From an uncultured Desulfuromonadales bacterium (lineage in GTDB: Bacteria; Desulfobacterota; Desulfuromonadia; Desulfuromonadales; Geopsychrobacteraceae): DNA of 34,646 nucleotides. The position numbers were made by a program, and so were the translations under genes. Position 1 is the stretch's first letter. Every line of letters starts with the position of its first letter. Of the stretch, positions 6,833-14,726 are shown in pieces. The stretch spans positions 1 to 34,646 of the forward strand of contig CAMYNR010000182.1 of assembly GCA_947259715.1 (NCBI GenBank), written 5' to 3'. The notes beneath the pieces were generated by a model. The model searched no databases and had not been told where the DNA came from. It saw only the letters and a list, made by a program, of their open reading frames with translations.

Positions 6833-8989
6833 ATGATTTCAATCGAATCTATTCTTGAGCAAGCTCGCACCGGTAATCCCCAACTCGATGTGGGCTTGCT
6901 GAATCGGGCTTACCAGTGTGCCGTGCGCGCCCATCAGGGAGAAGATGCGCCCGGCCGGGACGACTACCTGCAACATGCCCTTGAAGTGGCCTCAATTCTG
7001 GCCAGGCTCAAGGTTGACGAGACGGCGTTGGTCGTCGGCCTCTTGCACGATGTCCTACAGACCGGCAAGGTCGACCGCGAGGAACTCTCCAGCAGTTTTG
7101 GCGCAGAAGTTTTGGCTCTGCTGGAAACCGGCCAGAAAATCAGCAGTATTCCCTACCGGAAAAGCAACCAGCAGCAGGTTGAAAGCTTCCGAAAAATGTT
7201 TGTCTCTATGGCGCGTGATTTACGTGTCATTCTGGTCTATCTGGCCGACCGTTTGAGCGATATGCGCACCCTTGGTCATCGTCCTCAAACCGAACAGGTC
7301 GATTATGCCCGGGAGACTTTGGAAATCTATGCCCCCCTTGCCAATCGATTGGGGATCAGCTGGCTGAAAAGTGAACTTGAGGATCTCTCCCTACGGTTTC
7401 TTGAGCCGGAAAAATATGCCGATCTGGCCAGCCGGATCACGGCGCAGAAGGAAGAGCGCAATAAGTACGTCGATCAGGTCGCTGAGCGGATTCGCGATCT
7501 GCTGGCGGAGGGTGCGGTCAAGGGCGAGGTTACGGGGCGCTATAAGCATTTTTATTCGGTCTATAAAAAAATGGAGCGGACCGGGGTCGACCTTGATCAG
7601 ATATACGACCTGACTGCCTTTCGGATTCTGGTCAACTCAGTGCGCGAATGTTATGAAGTGCTTGGGCTGATTCACGCCACCTGGAAGCCGATCACTGGCC
7701 GCTTTAAGGATTATATCGCCATGCCCAAGGCGAATATGTACCAGTCCTTGCATACGACGGTGATTGGTCCGTTCGGTGAACGGATGGAAGTGCAGATTCG
7801 CACCCATGAAATGCACCGGATCGCTGAGGAGGGGGTCGCAGCTCACTGGAAGTACAAGGAAGGTGGTGTTGTCTCAGCCAGCGGCAGAGATGATCAGCGC
7901 TTTGGCTGGTTGCGTCAGCTGCTTGAGTGGCAGAGGGACGTCAGCAACGCACGGGAGCATTCCAAGAGTTCTTCCATCGACCTCTTTCCGGAAGAGGTCT
8001 ACGTTTTTACTCCCAATGGCGATGTGAAAGAATTGCCGCTGGGGTCCTGCCCAATCGATTTCGCCTATGCGGTGCACACCGATATCGGCAGCCAGTGCGT
8101 CGGTGCGCGCATCAACGGGAAGCTTTGTCCTCTCAAAACCAAGCTGAAGAACGGCGATATTGTCGAGGTCATGACCGCAAAAGGTCATACCCCTAGCAAG
8201 GACTGGCTGGCCTTTGTCAAAACCTCCAAGGCACGCAATAAGATTCGTCAGTGGGTCAAGGCCGAACAGCGAGAGAAGAGCATTGAACTGGGGCGCGAAC
8301 TGCTTGAGAAGGAGTTGCGCAAGCATCAGTACAGTTTACGCAGGGCCCTGGGGCTGGATGCCTTTGCCTTGGCTGTGAGCGAGTTGGGCTATCGGGGCAC
8401 CGATGATCTGTTGGCCTCGGTCGGCTATGGTAAGCTCTCTGCCGGTCAGGTCGTGGCCCATGTCTTGCCTCGGGAGGATATCAAGACTCCCCAGCCGAAG
8501 TCCGGAGCCTTCGGCAAGGTGTTGGGTAAGTTCAGTCGTAAGAAGTCCACCAGTGCGATCCGGATCGACGGCATTGATGATCTGATGGTTCGATTTGCCA
8601 ATTGCTGTAACCCGCTGCCTGGAGAGCCGGTGACTGGATTTATTACCCGGGGGCGCGGGCTGACGGTCCATGCGATCGATTGCGGCCAGGTGCTGGCAAG
8701 CGATCCTGATCGCCGGATTGATGTTGAGTGGGATATGCAGCGCAAGACCACCCGTCCGGTTAAAATTCAGGTGGTCTGCAGTGATCAGAAGGGGATGCTG
8801 GTCGGGATTTCTGGGGCCATCACCAATGCCGATGCCAATATTGTCAGCGCCAATGTCAGCTCCTCAGGTGATCGCAAAGGGGTTAACTTGTTTGAGGTTG
8901 ATGTGCGAAATCTCGAGCATCTGAACGAGGTCATTCGCGAGGTGAAAAAGGTTAAAGGGGTCAAAAAGGTTGAACGGATGCGCAGCTGA
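6833..8989 (+). CDS. rel: RelA/SpoT-family (p)ppGpp synthetase with HD-TGS-CC/ZFD-ACT architecture; hydrolase domain appears degenerate
   Basis: Synthetase motifs GRFKDYIAMPKANMYQSLHTTVIGP and MEVQIRTHEMHRIAEEGVAAHWKYKEG; TGS EVYVFTPNGDVKELPLGS; RFANCCNPLPGEPVTGFITRGRGLTVH; C-terminal ACT. HD region reads HDVLQT. Confidence 0.95.
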   Translation: MISIESILEQARTGNPQLDVGLLNRAYQCAVRAHQGEDAPGRDDYLQHALEVASILARLKVDETALVVGLLHDVLQTGKVDREELSSSFGAEVLALLETGQKISSIPYRKSNQQQVESFRKMFVSMARDLRVILVYLADRLSDMRTLGHRPQTEQVDYARETLEIYAPLANRLGISWLKSELEDLSLRFLEPEKYADLASRITAQKEERNKYVDQVAERIRDLLAEGAVKGEVTGRYKHFYSVYKKMERTGVDLDQIYDLTAFRILVNSVRECYEVLGLIHATWKPITGRFKDYIAMPKANMYQSLHTTVIGPFGERMEVQIRTHEMHRIAEEGVAAHWKYKEGGVVSASGRDDQRFGWLRQLLEWQRDVSNAREHSKSSSIDLFPEEVYVFTPNGDVKELPLGSCPIDFAYAVHTDIGSQCVGARINGKLCPLKTKLKNGDIVEVMTAKGHTPSKDWLAFVKTSKARNKIRQWVKAEQREKSIELGRELLEKELRKHQYSLRRALGLDAFALAVSELGYRGTDDLLASVGYGKLSAGQVVAHVLPREDIKTPQPKSGAFGKVLGKFSRKKSTSAIRIDGIDDLMVRFANCCNPLPGEPVTGFITRGRGLTVHAIDCGQVLASDPDRRIDVEWDMQRKTTRPVKIQVVCSDQKGMLVGISGAITNADANIVSANVSSSGDRKGVNLFEVDVRNLEHLNEVIREVKKVKGVKKVERMRS

Positions 8990-9009
8990 GCGCAGCAGAG
9001 GAGGAAGAT

Positions 9010-9393
9010 ATGGGTGTGAAAAAGATTGCAAGTGATGCGGCGCCGCAAGCCATTGGACCCTATTCGCAGGCTGTGCAGGCGGGAGATTACCTGTTCTGCT
9101 CCGGGCAGATTCCGTTGTTGCCGGAAACCGGTGAGATGGTTGCTGGTGGCATTACCGAACAGACCAGGCAGGTTTTGGATAATCTGTCCCAGGTGCTGGC
9201 CGCGGCCGGTGTTGATTTTTCCGCCGTGGTTAAAACCACGATTTACCTTACCGACCTGGGTGATTTCGCAACCGTCAACGAAATCTATGCCGGTTACTGT
9301 GGCGGAACTGCACCTGCCCGGGCAACGGTTCAAGTCGCCGCCTTGCCCAAAGGGGCTATGGTTGAGGTCGATGCGGTCGCATACTGCGGCTAG
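9010..9393 (+). CDS. ridA: RidA family (YjgF/YER057c/UK114) reactive enamine/imine deaminase
   Basis: KKIASDAAPQAIGPYSQAVQAGDYLFCSGQIPLLPETGEMV...ARATVQVAALPKGAMVEVDAVA. Confidence 0.95.
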   Translation: MGVKKIASDAAPQAIGPYSQAVQAGDYLFCSGQIPLLPETGEMVAGGITEQTRQVLDNLSQVLAAAGVDFSAVVKTTIYLTDLGDFATVNEIYAGYCGGTAPARATVQVAALPKGAMVEVDAVAYCG

Positions 9394-9417
9394 AAACCAT
9401 GGAAAAATGCTGAAACG

Positions 9418-9453
9418 AAAAAAGGGGCAGCCTCTTGGGGCTACCCCTTTTTT
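9418..9453. terminator. bidirectional intrinsic terminator between ridA and rpmB (convergent)
   Basis: AAAAGGGGCAGCC TCTTG GGGCTACCCCTTTTTT: G/C stem with A-run on the left and T-run on the right, between convergent genes. Confidence 0.8.
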
Positions 9454-9481
9454 ACTCTGTGCTGACGGTCAGCAAGAAAAA

Positions 9482-9673
9482 TCAGACCGCCTTTTGAACC
9501 TTGCCCGAACGGATGCAGCGGGTGCAGACTTTGATACTTTTCACCGAACCGTTTTGGACGGCCCGAACCTTTTGCAGATTGGGCTTCCAGACAGTTCTGG
9601 TTTTGTTGTGTGCGTGGCTGACATTATTACCGGTAACGGGCTTTTTCCCGCAGATTTCACATTCTCTTGCCAT
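9482..9673 (-). CDS. rpmB: 50S ribosomal protein L28 (four-cysteine, zinc-ribbon-type)
   Basis: [36 protein letters not shown]...[13 protein letters not shown]; start at CAT 9671-9673, with GGAGGA upstream on the minus strand. Confidence 0.95.
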   Translation of the reverse strand: MARECEICGKKPVTGNNVSHAHNKTRTVWKPNLQKVRAVQNGSVKSIKVCTRCIRSGKVQKAV

Positions 9674-9739
9674 CTCTCGTCCTCCTGAAAGTTTCGAACG
9701 CGCATTGTTAACATATTTTCCTAGGTGATGCAAATTTTT

Positions 9740-10210
9740 TTAACCGGATTCTTCGCTCAAATCATCCTCGCTCAGCAGCCTGAAGCCCTTGCTTTTTAGC
9801 AGGGCTGCAGTCGCCCCCAGTCCTTGCACCAACTCACCATTGCGATAAATCCTGCGGGTGCCGCAGGAAGGGCTCCGCTGCTTCAGGATGGCGGTTCGGC
9901 AGCCGGTCAGGGTGGCACATTTAAGCACCTGTTCTGCTCCGCGAAGAAAGGCTGCTCCCAAATTGCGTCCCTCCTCATCGCAGAGCTGTCCCTCTCCCTG
10001 GAGCAGGCCAGCGCCATCCCCTGCTGTAAACCAGCATTTCCTGCGCGGCGTCGGCAAGCCGGCAAGCTGTTCCGGGCAGACCGGAATCGCCTGCAGGTCG
10101 TTGCGCTGCAGATAGCGGTGCAGATCCTGACAATCACTATCGCTGCCATCGTAACGGGTGGCCAATCCGAGCAGGCAGCTGCTGACTAGTACCGGGGTGC
10201 TCATCGGCAA
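9740..10210 (-). CDS. DUF523 family protein (YbbK-like)
   Basis: VLVSSCLLGLATRYDGSDS, ILKQRSPSCGTRRIYRN, VQGLGATAALLKSKGFRLLSE. Confidence 0.9.
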   Translation of the reverse strand: MPMSTPVLVSSCLLGLATRYDGSDSDCQDLHRYLQRNDLQAIPVCPEQLAGLPTPRRKCWFTAGDGAGLLQGEGQLCDEEGRNLGAAFLRGAEQVLKCATLTGCRTAILKQRSPSCGTRRIYRNGELVQGLGATAALLKSKGFRLLSEDDLSEESG

Positions 10211-10213
10211 AAC

Positions 10214-10870
10214 TCAAAAGGTGGGGTTGACCAGGGTTTCATCAGTCGCCTTCGCGCCACTGATTTTAACCTGCCGCCCAACGATTTGAATTCGATCTTC
10301 GGCAAACAATTGGATGGCCTGTGAATAAATGATGTGCTCCTGCTCAAGAATGCGGGCCGAAAGGCTGGCTTCATCGTCATCAGCGAAGATTGGTACCACC
10401 GCCTGCAGGATGATCGGCCCGGTGTCTATGCCATTGTCGACCAGGTGAACAGTGCAGCCGGAAAAACGCGCGCCGTATTCAAGCGCTTTACGTTGGACGT
10501 GCAGACCGGGAAACGCGGGGAGCAGGGCTGGGTGGATGTTGATGATTCTTTGCGGAAACGCCTCAAGAAAAACCTCTGAGATGATTCGCATGAATCCGGC
10601 CAGCACGACCAGTTCGACATCAGCTTCCCGAAGTGCGGCAACCACCGCCTGATCAAAGCTCTGCCGGTCGGAAAAATCGCGATGATTGATGCATAAATGG
10701 GGCAAGTCAGCCTTTTCGGCTCTTTCGAGGGCGCGGGCATCAGGGTTGTTGCAGAGGACCAGGACAATTTCGGCATCGATTTTTTGCTCTTGGCAATTAT
10801 CGATAATCGATTGCAGGTTGGTACCGCCTCCGGATGCGAGTACACCCAAGCGTAATTTTCTGGTCGCCAT
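10214..10870 (-). CDS. purN: phosphoribosylglycinamide formyltransferase
   Basis: RLGVLASGGGTNLQSIID, VVLAGFMRIISEVFLEAFPQRIINIHPALLPAFPGLHVQRKALEYGARFSGCTVHLVDNGIDTGPIILQ. Confidence 0.97.
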   Translation of the reverse strand: MATRKLRLGVLASGGGTNLQSIIDNCQEQKIDAEIVLVLCNNPDARALERAEKADLPHLCINHRDFSDRQSFDQAVVAALREADVELVVLAGFMRIISEVFLEAFPQRIINIHPALLPAFPGLHVQRKALEYGARFSGCTVHLVDNGIDTGPIILQAVVPIFADDDEASLSARILEQEHIIYSQAIQLFAEDRIQIVGRQVKISGAKATDETLVNPTF

Positions 10871-10886
10871 TGATTGTCCCGTTCAC

Positions 10887-11936
10887 CTAGTTGAGCACAA
10901 CCTGTGCCGCATCATCCTCAGTCTGAATAATTTCACCGAGCAGGTAGGCGCGTTCATTCAGGCCGGCCAGGCGGCCAACGATATCCTCGACTTCTGTCGC
11001 TGGAACCACCAATATCATGCCGATGCCATAATTGAAGGTCCGGTACATCTCTTCTTCGGGTATATTGCCACCTTCGCGCAACATTTCAAAAATGGTCGGC
11101 TTTTCCCAGCTCTGTCGATCGATAATCGCCTTGCAGTGATGGGGCAGGACCCGGGGCAGATTTTCCAGGATGCCGCCGCCGGTGATGTGCGCGATCCCTT
11201 TGATGTTAAAATCGCGCATCAGGTTCTGGATGCTCTTGACGTAGATGCGGGTCGGGGTGAGAAGCTCTTCACCCAGGGGTTTGTCAAGCTCCGGCGGAAT
11301 TGTGTCAAGGCTCAGTTGCATCTTCTCCAGAAAGACCTTTCGCGCCAGGGAAAAGCCGTTCGAGTGGAGTCCGGAAGAGGCGATACCGATAATCTGGTCA
11401 CCTTTGGTGATACTGGAGCCATCGATAATGTTGGTGTTGTCGACCACCCCGACCGCGAAGCCGGCCAGGTCATATTCACCTTCAGAATACATGCCGGGCA
11501 TTTCGGCCGTTTCGCCGCCAAGCAGCGCGCAGCCTGCCTGCTTGCAGCCGTCAGCGATGCCCTTGACAATATCAACTGCCTTTTCCGGCGCCAGTTTGCC
11601 GGTTGCAAGGTAGTCAAGAAAGAAGAGCGGTTCGGCCCCCTGGACAATGATGTCATTGACACACATGGCCACCAGATCGATACCGACCGTGTCGTGTTTG
11701 TCGAGCATAAAAGCCAGCTTGAGCTTGGTGCCGACGCCGTCGGTTGCTGACACCAGAGTTGGGCGCTTGTACTTGCTGCTGTTCAGCGAAAAAAGTCCGC
11801 CAAAACCACCGATGTCGGTCAGCACTTCCGGTCGGGACGTTTGCTTGACCAGCGGCTTGATCAGGTCGACAAAACGGTTGCCTGCGTCGATGTCGACGCC
11901 AGCATCCTTATAGGTGATCGGTTTGTTGTCGCTCAA
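10887..11936 (-). CDS. purM: phosphoribosylformylglycinamidine cyclo-ligase
   Basis: [81 protein letters not shown]. Confidence 0.97.
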   Translation of the reverse strand: MSDNKPITYKDAGVDIDAGNRFVDLIKPLVKQTSRPEVLTDIGGFGGLFSLNSSKYKRPTLVSATDGVGTKLKLAFMLDKHDTVGIDLVAMCVNDIIVQGAEPLFFLDYLATGKLAPEKAVDIVKGIADGCKQAGCALLGGETAEMPGMYSEGEYDLAGFAVGVVDNTNIIDGSSITKGDQIIGIASSGLHSNGFSLARKVFLEKMQLSLDTIPPELDKPLGEELLTPTRIYVKSIQNLMRDFNIKGIAHITGGGILENLPRVLPHHCKAIIDRQSWEKPTIFEMLREGGNIPEEEMYRTFNYGIGMILVVPATEVEDIVGRLAGLNERAYLLGEIIQTEDDAAQVVLN

Positions 11937-11968
11937 AACTGTTTCTCCTCACTGGTAAATGGCCGGGC

Positions 11969-11997
11969 ATTAGAGCACCCGCCGCCACCTTTGTCAA
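11969..11997 (-). promoter_or_regulatory. sigma70-like promoter for the purM-purN-DUF523 unit
   Basis: Minus strand: TTGACA (11992-11997) - 17 nt - TCTAAT (11969-11974); GAGGAG Shine-Dalgarno just before the purM ATG. Confidence 0.6.
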
Positions 11998-12014
11998 CCG
12001 TTGATCGGGTTGCT

Positions 12015-12178
12015 AGGAGGCTGTCGGTCTTTCTGGATGGAAACGAAAAATGGGCTGTTCGAAACCAGATGTTCGAGAATTTGAGAGCGAATAGCAGGGC
12101 TATTTGTCGAAAATTGTCGGAAATCTGGGCCGATCAGGCGATTTTGCAGTCGATTCATGACAAGCCCGACAGTCTCCT
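12015..12178. repeat. 164-bp non-coding inverted-repeat (MITE-like) element upstream of the purM promoter
   Basis: AGGAGGCTGTCGGTCTT (12015-12031) versus AAGCCCGACAGTCTCCT (12162-12178): 15/17 matches as inverted repeat. Near-central palindrome AATAGC-AGG-GCTATT (12090-12104). Confidence 0.65.
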
Positions 12179-12347
12179 GAGAGGTTCGGGATGATTATCT
12201 TTATCTGTATCGACAGAAGGAAATATGTTAGAACTCCCACAGCGGTTACGCGGAAGCGGAATGTAAAATATCCGGAGCGTCTGCGGGGAAGTTGGCCAAT
12301 TTTAGCACGAAAACAGAGATCTTCATCCGTTTTTTATCAAACCCGAA

Positions 12348-12797
12348 ATGCAAAAAAGTAGATTTCAGATGTTTTCCTGCCGGTTGCAGGATCTGCCGGA
12401 CGTCGTGCGGATAGAAAAGGCCTGTTATCCGCATCCCTGGACTCTTGCTCAATTTCAGCAGGAACTCGAAAACCCTTGCGCTCATCTTGAATTATGTCGC
12501 TGGCAAGACGAACTGGCTGGCTACCTCTGCTATTGGCTTATCGCCGGAGAGATGCAGATCCTTAATGTGGCCACTTCACCGGCTTGGCGCCGGCAGGGCA
12601 TTGCGGCACGCTTACTTGAGCATTGCCTGCAGTATTGTCAAAGGCAGGGGCTGGTCCGGGCCTGGCTGGAGGTTCGCGCCAGTAACCAGGCGGCAATTTC
12701 AGTTTATCAGCGGCGGGGCTTTATAATCAGCGGTTCGCGGCCAGAATATTACCGAGATGGTGAAGATGCTTTGCTCATGGTCTTGGATGTAGAATAA
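12348..12797 (+). CDS. rimI: ribosomal-protein-alanine N-acetyltransferase (GNAT)
   Basis: VVRIEKACYPHPWTLAQFQQELE, MQILNVATSPAWRRQGIAARLLEHCLQYC, LEVRASNQAAISVYQRRGFIISGSRPEYYRDGEDALLMVLDV. Confidence 0.92.
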   Translation: MQKSRFQMFSCRLQDLPDVVRIEKACYPHPWTLAQFQQELENPCAHLELCRWQDELAGYLCYWLIAGEMQILNVATSPAWRRQGIAARLLEHCLQYCQRQGLVRAWLEVRASNQAAISVYQRRGFIISGSRPEYYRDGEDALLMVLDVE

Positions 12798-12847
12798 ATA
12801 GTCTCTGTTAGTTTTTAAGAGCAGGAGTCTGCGAAGGAGCAGCTAGA

Positions 12848-13702
12848 ATGAAGAATTACAAAACGATCATCCTGTCCAATCAGGAGATCGCGCCTCATTA
12901 CTACCGGATGCGAATCCTGGCGCCGGATTACCACAAAATGGCCAGCCCCGGGCAATTTATCATGTTCCGCGTCCAACGCGCCCTGCCACCGCTGCTGCGC
13001 CGGCCCTTCGGAATCTTCCGGATCGGTTGCCTGCCGGCCGATTGTGATGGCATGCCGGCCAAGGAGTATATCGAAATTATTTATAAGGTGGTTGGCAGCG
13101 GCACCGAAATCATGCAGGAGTTGCATGAAGGCGACCGAATCGAATTATTGGGCCCTCTGGGGCGTGGTTTTGAGCTGGGCGATCCGGCTGAAGAGAAAAT
13201 CCTGGTCGGTGGTGGTATCGGCCTGGTGCCGTTGTTTATGCTGGCGGAAGAGTTGGTTAAGTCCTCCAGGGTCCGCTTGTTGATGGGGGGACGGACCCGT
13301 GAAGATATCATCGCTGTTACCGAGTTTGAGCGTTTGGGTGTCGAAACCTACGTCTCTACCGAGGATGGCAGCCTTGGCGAGGCGGGCCTGGTGACCCAGG
13401 TCCTGGAGCGTAAGCTGATGAAATATCCCCAGGCGGCGGTCTTTGCCTGTGGTCCCATGCCGATGATCGACGCCGTGCAGAAAATTTGCGCGGAACATAA
13501 AACCCCGCTGCAGGTCTCCCTTGAAGCCCTGATGGCTTGTGGGGTTGGTGCCTGTCTTGGCTGCGTGGTCAAGGGGGCAGGGCATAGCGATGCCGAACCG
13601 CGTTATCTCTGCACCTGTAAGCATGGCCCGGTATTTCGCGCCGAACAGCTCGATTGGACACGTCTGGACGAGACAGAAAGTGAATGTGGAGGGTGCAAAT
13701 AA
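12848..13702 (+). CDS. pyrK: dihydroorotate dehydrogenase electron-transfer subunit (FAD/2Fe-2S)
   Basis: RRPFGIFRIG, LGPLGRGF, ILVGGGIGLVPLFMLAEEL, VFACGPMPMIDAV, SLEALMACGVGACLGCVVKG...C (2Fe-2S cysteines); overlaps pyrD. Confidence 0.92.
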   Translation: MKNYKTIILSNQEIAPHYYRMRILAPDYHKMASPGQFIMFRVQRALPPLLRRPFGIFRIGCLPADCDGMPAKEYIEIIYKVVGSGTEIMQELHEGDRIELLGPLGRGFELGDPAEEKILVGGGIGLVPLFMLAEELVKSSRVRLLMGGRTREDIIAVTEFERLGVETYVSTEDGSLGEAGLVTQVLERKLMKYPQAAVFACGPMPMIDAVQKICAEHKTPLQVSLEALMACGVGACLGCVVKGAGHSDAEPRYLCTCKHGPVFRAEQLDWTRLDETESECGGCK

Positions 13703-14649
13703 TGGCTGAAATCCAACTGCCAGAATCAACAACCAGGCGCCCACGGATGGCTGTGGAAATCGCCGGCCTGAAATTGAAGAATCCGGTCATGCCGGCTTCG
13801 GGAACCTTTGGCTATGGCGAAGAATATGCGCCCTACCTCGATCTCAATCAACTCGGAGCGATTGTCACCAAAGGGCTGTCGCTCAACCCCAAGGCGGGCA
13901 ACAACACCCCGCGCATCTGCGAGACGGTCAGCGGTATGCTGAATGCAATCGGCCTGCAGAATGTCGGTGTTGATGCGTTTGTTCGTCACAAGATGCCGTT
14001 TCTGGAACAGATCAATGCACCGGTCATTGTCAATTTTTTCGGCAACACCCAGGAAGAGTACGCCGAGGTCGCTGCCCGGCTCGATGATGTGCCCGGCGTG
14101 GCTGGTCTGGAGATGAACATTTCCTGCCCGAACGTCAAGCATGGCGGCATTGTCTTCGGTACCGACTGCGATGCAGCTCACGAAGTGGTTTCACTGGTTC
14201 GCAAACGCACCAGCAAACCGCTGATCGTCAAGCTGACGCCCAATGTCACCGATATCCGGGTGACCGCCCGGGCGGTTGAAGATGCCGGTGCCGATGCGAT
14301 CAGTCTGATCAATACCTTGACCGGGATGGCCGTCGACGTCAAAACCCGTAAGCCGCGGTTGGCCAACACCATCGGCGGCCTGTCCGGGCCGGCGATCCGT
14401 CCGGTTGCGGTGCGTTTGGTCCATCAGGTGGTTCAGGAAGTGAGTGTGCCGGTCATCGGCATCGGCGGCATCGCGCGGGCGATGGATGCATTGGAGTTTC
14501 TGATTGTCGGTGCGACGGCAGTCCAGGTGGGCACCGCCAATTTCGTTGACCCGAATGCCATGGCAACGGTTATCGACGGTCTGGAAGAATTCTGTCAAGA
14601 TGAAGGAATTGAGGATATCAACGACCTGATCGGAACCCTGGAAGGCTGA
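13702..14649 (+). CDS. pyrD: dihydroorotate dehydrogenase catalytic subunit (class 1B)
   Basis: LKNPVMPASGTFGYGEEY, GLEMNISCPNVKHGGIVFGTD, LIVKLTPNVTDI, NTIGGLSGPAIRPVAVRLVHQV, VIGIGGIARAMDALEFLIVGATAVQVGTANF. ATG overlaps the pyrK TAA. Confidence 0.96.
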   Translation: MAEIQLPESTTRRPRMAVEIAGLKLKNPVMPASGTFGYGEEYAPYLDLNQLGAIVTKGLSLNPKAGNNTPRICETVSGMLNAIGLQNVGVDAFVRHKMPFLEQINAPVIVNFFGNTQEEYAEVAARLDDVPGVAGLEMNISCPNVKHGGIVFGTDCDAAHEVVSLVRKRTSKPLIVKLTPNVTDIRVTARAVEDAGADAISLINTLTGMAVDVKTRKPRLANTIGGLSGPAIRPVAVRLVHQVVQEVSVPVIGIGGIARAMDALEFLIVGATAVQVGTANFVDPNAMATVIDGLEEFCQDEGIEDINDLIGTLEG

Positions 14650-14720
14650 GTTCGAAGTTCTGGGTTCGATGTTCGAGGTTGGAGATTGAACATCGCACTT
14701 CGAACATCGCACTTCGAACG
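14650..14720. repeat. TTCGAA-rich repeat patch: 14-bp tandem repeat (GAACATCGCACTTC x2.3) and imperfect inverted copy
   Basis: GAACATCGCACTTC at 14688-14701 and 14702-14715, then GAAC. GTTCGAAGT (14650-14658) is the reverse complement of ACTTCGAAC (14697-14705 and 14711-14719). Confidence 0.75.
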
Positions 14721-14726
14721 GATTCT

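Noticed and set aside
6591-6836. 81-aa (+) ORF across the rpoZ-rel spacer
   Set aside because: It spans the inverted-repeat element and the terminator hairpin; no family resemblance and no convincing ribosome-binding site.
10686-11750. 354-aa (+) ORF antisense to purN/purM
   Set aside because: Shadow ORF over two clearly recognisable purine genes on the minus strand; low-similarity composition with no family motifs.
11841-12194. 117-aa (+) ORF across the purM 5' region and the second element
   Set aside because: Overlaps purM antisense and is mostly the inverted-repeat element; not credible as a gene.
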